Source: Mucilaginibacter boryungensis (GTDB lineage: Bacteria; Bacteroidota; Bacteroidia; Sphingobacteriales; Sphingobacteriaceae). From it: a DNA stretch of 64,000 bases. The notes beneath the pieces were generated by a model, which was not told the origin of the DNA, ran no database searches, and saw only the letters and a program-made list of their open reading frames with translations. Positions 54,729-64,000 of the stretch are shown piece after piece. The stretch covers positions 2,728,001 to 2,792,000 of the forward strand of contig NZ_JADFFM010000001.1 of NCBI RefSeq assembly GCF_015221995.1. The letters run 5' to 3'. Positions within the stretch are counted from its first letter, which is position 1. Each line of letters opens with the position of its first letter. The position numbers and the translations under genes were made by a program.

Positions 54729-55568
54729 ATGTCGCCATTAATTGAAATAACCGACCCGAAGGTTTTTGACCCTGAAACTATTATTATTGATGTACGTGCC
54801 GGTGCAGGGGGGCATGAGCGTTACCTGGCCGGACATTTACCAAACGCCATATTTGCAACGCTTGATGATGACCTTGCTGCACATCCTGAAGATCCCGCTT
54901 TTGGGGGGCGGCATCCCTTACCGGCTGTAAAGGATTTTACCGGCACTTTAACTAAGTGGGGAATTACCCCCGATAGCCATATAGTGATATACGATGATAA
55001 AGCTGCCGCTATGGGGGGCGCACGTTTATGGTGGATGTTAAAGGCTATCGGCCATAAAAATGTACAGGTATTAAATGGCGGCCTAAAAGCTGCTACCGAC
55101 GCGGGGATTGTACTAAGCACTGATGATTATCAGCCTAAAGCTGCCGCAGCACCATACCCTACCCCTGCCGGTTACAACGGCACTGCCGATATTGACGAAG
55201 TGGGCGAAGCGGCCAAGAGTGACGATAAGGTGGTGATTGATGTACGCGAAAACGCACGGTACCTGGGCCTTACCGAGCCGCTCGATCTGATAGCGGGTCA
55301 CATCCCTGGGGCAGAAAACCTGTTCTATGCTAAAAACATGGACGAAAATGGGAAATACCTTGCGCCTGAAAAACTTGCAGAAATGTATAGATCGGCAATA
55401 GGAAATGTAAAACCGGAAAATGTAATTGTGCATTGTGGTTCAGGAGTTACGGCCTGCCATACGTTGCTTGGCATGGCCAGTGCAGGAATTACTGAACCGA
55501 GGTTATATGTAGGTTCGTGGAGCGAATGGTCAAGGCGCGATTTGCCGATAGCTACAGATATTGTTTAA
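54729..55568 (+). CDS. 3-mercaptopyruvate sulfurtransferase-like rhodanese
   Basis: 279 residues with two rhodanese domains. The C-terminal active loop is HCGSGVTACHT, where the nucleophilic Cys and the CGSGVTA signature indicate 3-mercaptopyruvate rather than thiosulfate as donor (thiosulfate enzymes have CRKGVTA). It may supply sulfane sulfur for cysteine catabolism. A link to FdhD-dependent cofactor sulfuration is possible but unsupported. Monocistronic. Confidence 0.9.
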   Translation: MSPLIEITDPKVFDPETIIIDVRAGAGGHERYLAGHLPNAIFATLDDDLAAHPEDPAFGGRHPLPAVKDFTGTLTKWGITPDSHIVIYDDKAAAMGGARLWWMLKAIGHKNVQVLNGGLKAATDAGIVLSTDDYQPKAAAAPYPTPAGYNGTADIDEVGEAAKSDDKVVIDVRENARYLGLTEPLDLIAGHIPGAENLFYAKNMDENGKYLAPEKLAEMYRSAIGNVKPENVIVHCGSGVTACHTLLGMASAGITEPRLYVGSWSEWSRRDLPIATDIV

Positions 55569-55574
55569 GATTGC

Positions 55575-56192
55575 TTAAAGCAGTTCATTTATAATGTTCA
55601 GGTCATTCCAGCCGTAGCCGCCATTAAATTCTCCGTTTTTTGTGTAAAGGCGCTTACCACCCATTATTTCGTGAAAATGGCACGAAGGGTTTTTATTATC
55701 GCCAAAAAATACCATGGAAGTGATACCCATATCTAAAAACCGGTTTGCTACCTGGCGAACCAGTCTGCGCCCAAGTCCTAAACACTGATATTGGCTTAAT
55801 AGATATAGTTTGTTTAGTTCGCCTGTATAATCGGGGAAGTCATTGTGCGCATATTTTTGTCCTTTGGCAAACCCAACCAATTCCTTTTCAGGGTTCACTA
55901 CCACATAACAAAACCAATCTATCTGGGCTTCTTTAAATTGATCGCGCCATTGCCATAAGCGGGTTTCAAGCGTGGGTTTGTATCTTACCATCCAATAAGT
56001 TTCATTCCATACCTGTACATGCAGGGCCGCCAAAGCCGGTATATCGCTTTCAACAGCAGCCCTTATCACAAAATCATCAGGCATGTAGCCATGCACGTTA
56101 AGCAGCCGCATGTTCTCGCGTTTAGACGACCTGTTCAACGAAAAAATAAGGCGCATAAATGCGGCTGCAGTATTTTTAACAATAGCTTTCAC
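55575..56192 (-). CDS. GNAT-family N-acetyltransferase
   Basis: Up to 205 residues; the conserved domain starts MPDDFVIRAAVESDIPALAA, so the true start may be ATG 56084 (169 residues) instead of 56192. The acetyl-CoA loop is QYQCLGLGRRLVRQV, preceded by the beta-bulge strand LNKLYLLS. The acceptor substrate is unknown. Converges on the sulfurtransferase gene with a gap of 6 bp. Confidence 0.82.
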   Translation of the reverse strand: MKAIVKNTAAAFMRLIFSLNRSSKRENMRLLNVHGYMPDDFVIRAAVESDIPALAALHVQVWNETYWMVRYKPTLETRLWQWRDQFKEAQIDWFCYVVVNPEKELVGFAKGQKYAHNDFPDYTGELNKLYLLSQYQCLGLGRRLVRQVANRFLDMGITSMVFFGDNKNPSCHFHEIMGGKRLYTKNGEFNGGYGWNDLNIINELL

Positions 56193-56381
56193 TTTGGTTA
56201 TAATTGGCAGTATAGGTTAAAACCAATCTAAAGTTACAAATATACCCTGCTAATGTATCAAATGTGTCTATTGCAATTACTGGTATCCTGCTTTAACTAT
56301 ATTTACCTGTCTAAAAACCAATTTTGTAAACCTGGCAGGTGAAATTTATCCCTGTGTACACCATCAAATGAGTTTTATTTA

Positions 56382-57623
56382 ATGAAAAACCGTTTCAAAG
56401 TCCTGCTATTTGCAGCAATATTACCAGCTTTTAGCACCTTAAAAGCACAATCTATAGATAATGGCCCGGCCGAGCGCGCCTATCTGGTAACTACGCTTAC
56501 CAAAATTGCCGATCCGGTGCTGGATGCCTTAAGCAAAAATCAGTTAAAAAAACTGATGCCAGTAGAAGCTAAGGACCCTAAAGAGCGTGCATACAGCACC
56601 CATTTGGAAGCGTTTGGGCGGCTGCTGGCGGGTATGGCACCCTGGCTTGAACTTGGCCCGGATAATACGCCGGAAGGTAAACTGCGTAAAAAATATATCG
56701 ACCTGGCTTTAATAAGCATTCATAATGCTACCGACCCCAAAGGGCCCGATTTTTTAAATTTCAGTCAGGGCCATCAGCCAGTGGTTGATGTCGCATTTTT
56801 TGCGCAGGCATTATTACGTTCACCAAACCAATTATGGGGTAAGCTTGATGCCGCTACAAAGGCTAATGTGATAGCAGCTTTAAAATCGTCAAGGGTGATT
56901 ACCCCATCCTATTCAAACTGGCTTTTATTTAGTGCAACCATTGAGGCCGCATTATTAAAATACGATCATTACGGCGATAGGATGCGTATGGATTACGCCA
57001 TAAAGCAACACTTAAATGTATGGTATAAAGGCGACGGCGCTTATGGTGACGGCCCTAATTTCCACTGGGATTACTACAACAGTTTTGTTATACAGCCGAT
57101 GCTGGTTCAGACCCTGAAAACCATTGTTGATGTTGATGTTGATAGCGCCCAAAAAGCCCCTTATAAGTTGGCATTAGCACATATTAAACGCTACGCCGCT
57201 GTGCAGGAGCGCATGATATCGCCGGAAGGCACCTACCCTGTTATAGGCCGGTCCCTGGCCTACCGTTGCGGTGCTTTCCAGGCATTGGCGATGGTAGCCT
57301 TAATGCACGAATTACCCGAACATATTAAGCCGCAACAAGTGCGCGCGGCCTTGTATACTATAATTAAACGCCAAATGGAAGCACCGCAAACCTTCGACAA
57401 CAAGGGCTGGCTGCAAATTGGCATTTATGGGCACCAGCCTACTATTGGCGAAACCTATATTTCTACAGGCAGCCTTTATTTATGCTCTGAAGGGTTTTTA
57501 ACGCTCGGCTTACTGGCAACTGATAAGTTTTGGCAAGGAGCCGACGAAGACTGGACAAGTAAAAAAGTATGGAAAGGCATAGATGTACCTATTGACCATG
57601 CTATTGATGACAAAGAAAAATAA
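56382..57623 (+). CDS. DUF2264 secreted glycoside-hydrolase-like protein
   Basis: 413 residues with a signal peptide (MKNRFKVLLFAAILPAFSTLKAQ). The alpha/alpha-barrel DUF2264 pattern is clear: EAFGRLLAGMAPWLELGPDN, FLNFSQGHQPVVDVAFFAQA, GDGPNFHWDYYNSFVIQPML. Some members may belong to the CAZy GH154 beta-glucuronidases (from memory, unverified). The start of a three-gene locus with GH88 and a hybrid sensor, pointing to uronic-acid polysaccharide degradation. 5 bp to the next gene. Confidence 0.85.
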   Translation: MKNRFKVLLFAAILPAFSTLKAQSIDNGPAERAYLVTTLTKIADPVLDALSKNQLKKLMPVEAKDPKERAYSTHLEAFGRLLAGMAPWLELGPDNTPEGKLRKKYIDLALISIHNATDPKGPDFLNFSQGHQPVVDVAFFAQALLRSPNQLWGKLDAATKANVIAALKSSRVITPSYSNWLLFSATIEAALLKYDHYGDRMRMDYAIKQHLNVWYKGDGAYGDGPNFHWDYYNSFVIQPMLVQTLKTIVDVDVDSAQKAPYKLALAHIKRYAAVQERMISPEGTYPVIGRSLAYRCGAFQALAMVALMHELPEHIKPQQVRAALYTIIKRQMEAPQTFDNKGWLQIGIYGHQPTIGETYISTGSLYLCSEGFLTLGLLATDKFWQGADEDWTSKKVWKGIDVPIDHAIDDKEK

Positions 57624-57628
57624 GTACA

Positions 57629-58840
57629 ATGAAAAACAGCAAAGCAATTATATTATTATTAGCAGCAACGTTAACTGCACCATTTATAGCCACGGCACAG
57701 GTAAAAAATCATTTTAAACCAAAGCCTGAACTGGTAAAACTGATTGATAAAAACTTTATTGATGGGGCAAAACAGTATAAAATACTAATGAAGCATGTAC
57801 CCGCTGACAGTTTACCTAATACCTATGAAAAAGGTAAATGGGTGATCATCCCATCGAACAATTGGGTGAGCGGTTTTTATCCGGGCACATTATTTCTGCT
57901 TTATCAGGCTACTAAAGACACTGCGCTTTATAACGAGGGCATGCGCAAGCTAAAAGTTATGGAGAAAGAGCAAACCATTAACTCGCATGATATTGGTTTT
58001 ATGATGTACGATAGCTATGGTGTGATCAACCGCCTAAAACCTGATGCTGCTTATAAACAAATTTTGCTGACCAGCGCGGCCACCTTAGCCAAACGGTTTA
58101 ACCCAACAGTGGGTTGTACCATGTCGTGGTCGTCACAGCCGGGACAATTCAGGGTGATTATTGATAATATGATGAACCTGGAACTGCTGATGTGGGCATC
58201 AAAGGTAAGCGGCGACCCCTCATACGCCAAAGTGGCCATATCACATGCTAACACCACCATGAAAAACCATTTCAGGCCCGATTATAGCTCGTATCACCTG
58301 GTAAACTACAACCCGGCAACTGGCGAGGTGATCAAAAAGCAAACCGTACAAGGCTATGCCGATTCATCGGCATGGGCGCGCGGGCAAGGCTGGGGCTTAT
58401 ATGGCTTTACGATGATGTATCGCGAAACTAAAGATCCTAAATACCTGGCCCAGGCCGAACATATTGCCAGCTTTATATTAAACAATCCTAACCTGCCGGC
58501 AGATAAAGTTCCCTATTGGGATTTCGACGCGCCCGGCAAACCCAATATCGAGCGCGATGCATCTGCCGGGGCAATTTATGCTTCAGCACTGATCGAGTTA
58601 TCTCGTTATACATCTGCCGCCAATGCTAAGCGTTATATGGCAGCTGCCGAGACGATATTGCGCACGTTATCATCGCCAGCATTTAAGGCGGCGCCGGGTA
58701 CCAATGGTGGTTTTATACTGGAACATAGCACAGGACATAAACCTAAAAAGCAATTAGTGAATGTGCCGCTAACCTATGCCGATTATTATTTTGCAGAGGC
58801 TATGCTGCGGTACAAAAACATGGATAAAAATATTGATTAG
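57629..58840 (+). CDS. GH88 unsaturated glucuronyl hydrolase
   Basis: 403 residues, exported (MKNSKAIILLLAATLTAPFIATAQ). The GH88 fold is indicated by NNWVSGFYPGTLFLLYQ, HDIGFMMYDSYG, SSAWARGQGWGLYGFTMMYR and SAGAIYASALIEL. GH88 enzymes hydrate unsaturated uronosyl ends produced by polysaccharide lyases. The lyase itself is not in the window. It forms an operon with the DUF2264 gene. Confidence 0.92.
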   Translation: MKNSKAIILLLAATLTAPFIATAQVKNHFKPKPELVKLIDKNFIDGAKQYKILMKHVPADSLPNTYEKGKWVIIPSNNWVSGFYPGTLFLLYQATKDTALYNEGMRKLKVMEKEQTINSHDIGFMMYDSYGVINRLKPDAAYKQILLTSAATLAKRFNPTVGCTMSWSSQPGQFRVIIDNMMNLELLMWASKVSGDPSYAKVAISHANTTMKNHFRPDYSSYHLVNYNPATGEVIKKQTVQGYADSSAWARGQGWGLYGFTMMYRETKDPKYLAQAEHIASFILNNPNLPADKVPYWDFDAPGKPNIERDASAGAIYASALIELSRYTSAANAKRYMAAAETILRTLSSPAFKAAPGTNGGFILEHSTGHKPKKQLVNVPLTYADYYFAEAMLRYKNMDKNID

Positions 58841-58936
58841 CGTAGAAACCATAGGCGTTCAGCTGGTTTCGCTAAAGTTAAAACGCTATCTTAGCACTAC
58901 CAATCATATAAACATTTATCGGTGTAATTATTAAAA

Positions 58937-61900
58937 ATGCGGTTATTGCTGAGATATATTTTAATGTGCCTTGCATTTTGCCCGCTGGTAACCAGCGGGC
59001 AAAATGCTGCTGTTAAATTCAAGCATCTCACCATAAACGAAGGCCTTTCGCAAAACACGGTTTATGGCACCTTGCAGGACAGCCAAGGCTTTGTTTGGAT
59101 AGGTACTGAAGATGGACTGAACCGTTATAATGGATACGATTTTAACATTTACAAGCATACTAAAAGCCCTGCCAGTTTAACAAATAGCCAAATAACCTGC
59201 CTGTTTGAAGATAAAAACAAACAACTGTGGGTTGGTACCACCGATGGGCTAAACATTTACAACCGCGAGAAAGACAGTTTTAAAAGGCTGTATACGCAAT
59301 CAAAAAAGACATCCGAGAATAACGATTATATCACTACTATCCTGCAGGATAAAGCCGGGGATTTTTGGGTAGCAACCTATGACGGCCTCAAACTATACAA
59401 TCCGGCAAGTTATAGTTTCACTGCTTTCCTTATTCCTAACCCTGTTAACAACAAGCTAACTAACAAGATACAAACCATGACCTTATCCCATAATCAATTA
59501 TGGATAGGTACCGGTAATGATTTAAAATTATTTGACATAGCAACTCGCAGGTTCGTCCCCCTGCCATCCCTGCTTACTGAAAATAATCTGCTTAGGAAAA
59601 GCGGGATACGTTGTATCAGGCAAGGCAAAAGGGATAATTATTGGATAGGTACCGAAACGGCAGGCCTGTTTAATTTCGACCGGCATAAAAATACGTGCAT
59701 TAATTATCGCCAGCAGGCAGGCAACCCAAATAGCCTGTTAAGCGACATTGTGCGCGATGTGTTGGTAGTGGATACCAGCGAAATATGGATAGGTACGCGC
59801 GAGGGTTTAAGCATTTTGAAATCGGGGCGAATTAATAATTACACTTATGATAAATACAATCCCGAGGCTTTAACCCATAATTCCGTACGTCACTTTATGA
59901 AAGACAAGGCGGGCAACATTTGGGTAGGTACCTATGCAGGTGGCGTAGATATATTTTATGCGGAAAGTAAGAACTTCCTAAATATATCCGAACAGATAGG
60001 ATTAAGACCAGGGTTAAGCCAGCGGGTAGTAAGCGCGGTTATTAAAAACCCCGACGGAAGTTTATGGATAGGCACCGAAGGCGGAGGCTTAAATTATGCC
60101 AATATTAGTAAAGGCGTATATAGGCATTATAATATTACCGATGAGCAGGCTTTAAGCGGCAGCAACATTATAAAATCACTCAGTAAAGACCCAGCAGGGA
60201 ATTTATGGGTGGGTACCTATAACGGGCTTTATTATTTTGATGTAAACCGTAAACAGTTTAACCAAATTAAGTTATCAAAAACCGATAATTCTCCCGCCAG
60301 CAACCAAATCTATGCGCTTGATGCTACAACCGGTACTGTTTGCATTGGTACAAATGGCGCCGGATTACAATTTTTAACCAAAAACGGCCTGGAGGTGACG
60401 TATTTACACAGTCAGACCGATCCGCATAGCATCAGCAGTAATAATATCAGCACCATATTATCCGATAATGGCAATTACTGGATAGGCACCCAGCGCGGGT
60501 TGAATTACTTTAACAGCAATACTAAAAAGTTTACCCGGCTAAAGTTTAATGAAGGTAATGCTTATAGTTTAAGCAGCAATGCTGTTATCAGCTTGTTTAT
60601 TGATTTGCGCGGGCGCTTATGGGTTGGCACCGAGGGCGGCGGGCTAAATTATTATGACCGTACCAATAACAGGTTTTATGCTATTGGCGAAAGCGAAGGA
60701 ATGGGCAATGGGGTTGTACATGCTATTAACGAGGATTTGCAGGGCAATTTATGGGTAAGTACGAATAAGGGCTTATCAAAAATCGCGTTTAAGAATTTTA
60801 ATTTACCATTCAATACACTAAACCTTAAAATAACCAATTACACCATTGCTGATGGGTTGCCAAGCAACCAGTTTTCTAACAATGCCACTAACCTGCACCC
60901 GGGCAGCCAGATGATCTTTGGCAGCATATCCGGCATAACGGTGTTCGATCCGGCGCATATCATTACCAATACCTATAAACCACCGGTGGTTATTACCGAC
61001 TTCCTGATCCGGAATAAACCGGTTTTAGTAAGCGATGCGGATTCGCCTTTGCAAAGCCAGATCAATGAAACTAAGGAAATTACGCTAACGCACGATCAGG
61101 GTTTTATCAGTTTCCGGTTCGCCGCTTTAAATTTCATTAATCCTGATAATAACCATTATGCCTATAAGCTGGAAGGCTTTAAAGGTGATAACGACTGGCA
61201 TTATGTAGATAATCAGCGGATGGCCACCTATACTAATTTGGATGCCGGTACGTATGTTTTCCGGGTAAAAGCAGCCAATAACGATGGGGTTTGGAACAAC
61301 CAGGTAAAATCCATTAAACTAATTGTGCTGCCGCCCTGGTGGAAAACATGGTGGGCTTACTTAATTTATGTGGCCATTATTGGTATGCTATTATACCTGT
61401 TCTACTCCTATTCCATTAAAACGGCAAGGCTGACTAACGAATTGGAGTTTGAACATTTAAGTCACCAGAAAGACCAGGAGCTGGCCCAAAGGAAGCTGGC
61501 CTTCTTTACCAATATCTCGCACGAGATCAAGACCCCGCTTACGCTGATACTGGCCCCGTTGGAGAAACTCATCAGGCTGAATGAGAGTAATAATAAGGTG
61601 CAAAACCAATTGATGTTGATGCAGCGTAACGGCGAACGGTTGATCAGGCTGATCAACCAGTTGCTGGATTTTCGCAAGTTTGAAGAGGGTAATATGAAAC
61701 TGCAGGCGGCTGAAGGGAATGTGGTGCGATTTATTAACGAGATCGTAATATCGTTTGAAGGGTATGCTCAATCGAAAAATATTACGCTTGTTTTCAAATC
61801 ACAATCACCCGATATCCAGGTTTATTATGACAGGGACAAGCTGGAAAAGATATTTTATAATTTATTATCAAATGCTTTAAAATTTACTCCAGATGGAGGT

Positions 61901-63067
61901 AAAGTATCAGTAAATGTCAAGACGGAAAACGGTAGTTTATTGGTTGATGTAGAAGACAATGGCGTGGGCATCCCACCTGAAAATATTGAGAAGATATTTA
62001 ACCGTTTCAACCATTTTAGCGAACCAGGCAGAAGTATTAGCGGCACAGGTATAGGCCTCTCGTTTTCACAGGGACTGGCAGAACTGCACAGCGGCAGTAT
62101 TAGCGTTGAGAGTACCGTTGGCAACAATACCGAACGCGGGCACACATGTTTTACAGTGAAACTGCCTTTAGGTAAGTCGCACCTGAAACCCGATGAAATA
62201 GTAGCTGATTTTAAAGATAGTGAACGCATTGAACAATATCTGTTGCCATCAATCCACAAAAAGCAACCGATTGATGCTATCCTTCGCCCGGTAGCTGAAG
62301 ATATAGATAAACCCGTGATGCTGATAGTTGAAGACAACGCCGAAGTGCTAAACTTTGTGGCAGCTAACTTTATGGCCGATTACAATGTCCATATAGCCCA
62401 TGATGGCGTTGAGGGTTTAAAATTGGCAACAGAGCTTATACCCGATATTGTGATAAGCGATGTAATGATGCCTAACATGAACGGCATTACTCTTTGCAGC
62501 AAGATAAAGACCGATACGCGTACCAGCCATATCCCGGTAATATTGTTAACTGCCCGTACTCCGCTGATATTTAAGCTTGAGGGGCTGGAAACCGGTGCCG
62601 ACGATTATATTACCAAACCTTTCAGTATTGATATATTGGAAACCCGCGTACGCAACCTGGTCGATTCCCGTAAAAAACTGCGCGACCGTTACCGCAAAGA
62701 AATTAGTCTGCAGCCGCAAAACGTAGCCATTACATCGCCAGATGAAAAATTCCTGGCTAAAGTAATGGCCTTTATTGAACGCAATATGGCCGAAACTACT
62801 TTAAGTGTGGAAGAGTTAGGTAAAGAAGTGGGCATGAGCCGGGTAACCCTATACCGTAAAATTAAAGCGCTTACCAACCAAACCGCTATTGAATTCATCC
62901 GTGGGGTGCGCATTAAACGCGCTGCACAGTTATTAGAGCAAAATAAATTTAACGTAAGCGAAGTAGCTTATATGGTAGGTTTTATTGATGTAGATTACTT
63001 TAGAAAATGCTTTAAAGAGCAATATGGCCACACCCCTAAAGAATATGCTTATTCGGCCGAAAAGTAA
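58937..63067 (+). CDS. Hybrid two-component system sensor-regulator (HTCS)
   Basis: 1376 residues. A signal peptide leads to an N-terminal two-propeller ligand sensor of reg_prop repeats (QDSQGFVWIGTEDGLNRY and many WIGT repeats) to about residue 640. Then come a Y_Y_Y domain (to about 795), a membrane helix at about 803-825, and HisKA with phospho-acceptor His862 (ISHEIKTPLTL). The HATPase follows (NALKFTPDGG, VEDNGVGIP, GTGIGLSF), then a receiver domain with Asp1175 (VISDVMMPNMNG). An AraC HTH (VGMSRVTLYRKIKALTNQTA) ends the protein. All domains look intact. Likely regulates the adjacent DUF2264-GH88 genes on binding a glycan. Confidence 0.96.
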   Translation: MRLLLRYILMCLAFCPLVTSGQNAAVKFKHLTINEGLSQNTVYGTLQDSQGFVWIGTEDGLNRYNGYDFNIYKHTKSPASLTNSQITCLFEDKNKQLWVGTTDGLNIYNREKDSFKRLYTQSKKTSENNDYITTILQDKAGDFWVATYDGLKLYNPASYSFTAFLIPNPVNNKLTNKIQTMTLSHNQLWIGTGNDLKLFDIATRRFVPLPSLLTENNLLRKSGIRCIRQGKRDNYWIGTETAGLFNFDRHKNTCINYRQQAGNPNSLLSDIVRDVLVVDTSEIWIGTREGLSILKSGRINNYTYDKYNPEALTHNSVRHFMKDKAGNIWVGTYAGGVDIFYAESKNFLNISEQIGLRPGLSQRVVSAVIKNPDGSLWIGTEGGGLNYANISKGVYRHYNITDEQALSGSNIIKSLSKDPAGNLWVGTYNGLYYFDVNRKQFNQIKLSKTDNSPASNQIYALDATTGTVCIGTNGAGLQFLTKNGLEVTYLHSQTDPHSISSNNISTILSDNGNYWIGTQRGLNYFNSNTKKFTRLKFNEGNAYSLSSNAVISLFIDLRGRLWVGTEGGGLNYYDRTNNRFYAIGESEGMGNGVVHAINEDLQGNLWVSTNKGLSKIAFKNFNLPFNTLNLKITNYTIADGLPSNQFSNNATNLHPGSQMIFGSISGITVFDPAHIITNTYKPPVVITDFLIRNKPVLVSDADSPLQSQINETKEITLTHDQGFISFRFAALNFINPDNNHYAYKLEGFKGDNDWHYVDNQRMATYTNLDAGTYVFRVKAANNDGVWNNQVKSIKLIVLPPWWKTWWAYLIYVAIIGMLLYLFYSYSIKTARLTNELEFEHLSHQKDQELAQRKLAFFTNISHEIKTPLTLILAPLEKLIRLNESNNKVQNQLMLMQRNGERLIRLINQLLDFRKFEEGNMKLQAAEGNVVRFINEIVISFEGYAQSKNITLVFKSQSPDIQVYYDRDKLEKIFYNLLSNALKFTPDGGKVSVNVKTENGSLLVDVEDNGVGIPPENIEKIFNRFNHFSEPGRSISGTGIGLSFSQGLAELHSGSISVESTVGNNTERGHTCFTVKLPLGKSHLKPDEIVADFKDSERIEQYLLPSIHKKQPIDAILRPVAEDIDKPVMLIVEDNAEVLNFVAANFMADYNVHIAHDGVEGLKLATELIPDIVISDVMMPNMNGITLCSKIKTDTRTSHIPVILLTARTPLIFKLEGLETGADDYITKPFSIDILETRVRNLVDSRKKLRDRYRKEISLQPQNVAITSPDEKFLAKVMAFIERNMAETTLSVEELGKEVGMSRVTLYRKIKALTNQTAIEFIRGVRIKRAAQLLEQNKFNVSEVAYMVGFIDVDYFRKCFKEQYGHTPKEYAYSAEK

Positions 63068-63075
63068 ATCCTGGA

Positions 63076-64000
63076 TTATTTCAGCAATGCCTTATTTATC
63101 TTACCAATTAAACCCGGCCCTTCATAAATAAACCCGGTATACAACTGCACCAGCGACGCCCCTGCATTCAATTTTTCTAAAGCATCTTCGGCAGAATGAA
63201 TACCCCCAACCCCTATTATCGGGAATGAACCGTTTGACTTTTTATGCAGGTAACTGATCACCTCGGTTGATCGGTGTGTTAACGGCTTACCGCTCAATCC
63301 GCCTATTTCATTTTTTAATGTTTCAGGAGACGACAAACCTTCGCGACTGATAGTTGTGTTAGTGGCTATTACCCCTGCAATGCCGCTTTGCTGTACAATC
63401 TCTACTATATCGTCCAACTGTTCAGTGGTTAGGTCGGGCGCTATTTTAAGCAGTACCGGGCGAGTGATGCCATTTTTATGATTACGTTGTTGCAGTGTAC
63501 TTAATATATTAAGCAGCGGTTCTTTTTCCTGCAAAGCGCGCAATCCCGGTGTGTTTGGTGAGCTAACATTTACCACAAAATAGTCTACCACATCAAACAG
63601 GCGGTCGAAACATTTAATATAATCGTTAACGGCTTCTTCATTGGGGGTTATCTTGTTTTTGCCAATATTTCCGCCAATTATAATGCGTTGTTCTTTGGAA
63701 GCGTGGCTTTTACGGTATTCGCTGATCTTTTCGGCCATGGCATCTACACCGTAGTTGTTAAAACCCATCCGGTTAATGAGCGCTTCATCAGCCGGCAACC
63801 TGAACATGCGGGGTTTAGGGTTTCCATCTTGCGGCAAAGGCGTAACGGTACCCGTTTCAATAAACCCGAAACCCAGGTTGGCCATTTCTTTTATCAATAC
63901 GCCATTCTTGTCAAAACCTGCAGCTAAGCCAACAGGGTTTTTAAACGTCAGGCCAAATACTTCACGTTCCAGCCTTTTATCTTCTACATTCCAAATAGCG
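63076..64000 (-). CDS. pyrD: Dihydroorotate dehydrogenase (quinone), 5' end off the window
   Basis: Class 2 membrane-associated enzyme oxidising dihydroorotate to orotate in pyrimidine synthesis. The frame is open to the window edge, beyond the first internal TTG at 63897: it reads [14 protein letters not shown], then [20 protein letters not shown]. The visible part includes [19 protein letters not shown] (FMN binding), [11 protein letters not shown] with the catalytic Ser, [16 protein letters not shown] and [20 protein letters not shown]. The C-terminus is complete. It converges on the HTCS gene with an 8-bp gap. Confidence 0.96.
   Translation of the reverse strand, partial: AIWNVEDKRLEREVFGLTFKNPVGLAAGFDKNGVLIKEMANLGFGFIETGTVTPLPQDGNPKPRMFRLPADEALINRMGFNNYGVDAMAEKISEYRKSHASKEQRIIIGGNIGKNKITPNEEAVNDYIKCFDRLFDVVDYFVVNVSSPNTPGLRALQEKEPLLNILSTLQQRNHKNGITRPVLLKIAPDLTTEQLDDIVEIVQQSGIAGVIATNTTISREGLSSPETLKNEIGGLSGKPLTHRSTEVISYLHKKSNGSFPIIGVGGIHSAEDALEKLNAGASLVQLYTGFIYEGPGLIGKINKALLK

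Noticed and set aside
61855..62337. 160-codon open frame antisense to the HTCS kinase region
   Set aside because: Antisense shadow of a clearly coding region; composition is Ser/Leu-rich without domains.
1..64000. tRNA, rRNA, riboswitch, insertion sequence or phage remnants
   Set aside because: None could be supported by reading the sequence; a tRNAscan/Infernal run would be needed to exclude small RNAs.

Overview
The window comes from a chromosome of the phylum Bacteroidota, most likely family Sphingobacteriaceae (a Mucilaginibacter- or Pedobacter-like soil organism). This is inferred from content rather than a marker gene. Supporting signs are type IX secretion sorting domains of both classes next to a PorP/SprF protein, a hybrid two-component sensor with fused AraC domain, families largely confined to Bacteroidota (DUF4251, DUF4290, SpmA-SpmB fusion), TAnnTTTG promoter elements, few Shine-Dalgarno sites, and moderate GC. 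No tRNA, rRNA, transposase, phage gene or CRISPR array was seen. Genes are dense and no gap exceeds about 300 bp.

Layout. 1-3.3 kb: a methyltransferase, then the end of a branched-chain amino acid operon (leuA, ilvA). 3.5-7 kb: a RecD-like helicase and htpG. 7.1-14 kb: a molybdenum block, all on the minus strand from fdhD through a DUF7009-like gene and a YdeP-type molybdopterin oxidoreductase to modABC. A small secreted molybdopterin-fold protein converges on modC. 14-21.6 kb: housekeeping genes (SlyD-like FKBP, YyaL-type thioredoxin-fold protein, M1 aminopeptidase, PcrA/UvrD helicase).

21.8-26 kb is the most unusual part. It holds an XRE regulator, a membrane TPR protein ending in a histidine-phosphotransfer helix pair with no ATPase domain, and a divergent operon of three tiny lipoproteins carrying seven copies of a motif of type SGDKGTLSQAD plus a fourth short exported protein. 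A T9SS-sorted SGNH hydrolase follows. I know of no described function for these lipoproteins. The arrangement suggests a surface-peptide and sensor module, but that is inference.

26-36 kb: M20 peptidase, beta-hydroxyacid-dehydrogenase-like enzyme, a GH9 cellulase fused to a polysaccharide deacetylase, a dipeptide epimerase, DUF4290 protein and murA. MurA has Asp where the fosfomycin-target Cys normally sits. 36-44.3 kb: OmpA-like porin, small envelope and stress proteins, SpmAB fusion, S9 peptidase. 44.5-51.7 kb: a 2032-residue PKD/Ig-like adhesin with a type B T9SS domain, followed by its PorP/SprF partner. 51.7-56.2 kb: OsmC, a TetR regulator with a flanking inverted repeat, small membrane proteins, a mercaptopyruvate-type sulfurtransferase and a GNAT enzyme. 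56.4-63 kb: a small uronide-degradation locus (DUF2264, GH88) next to a complete hybrid two-component sensor, without SusC/SusD. The window ends inside pyrD.
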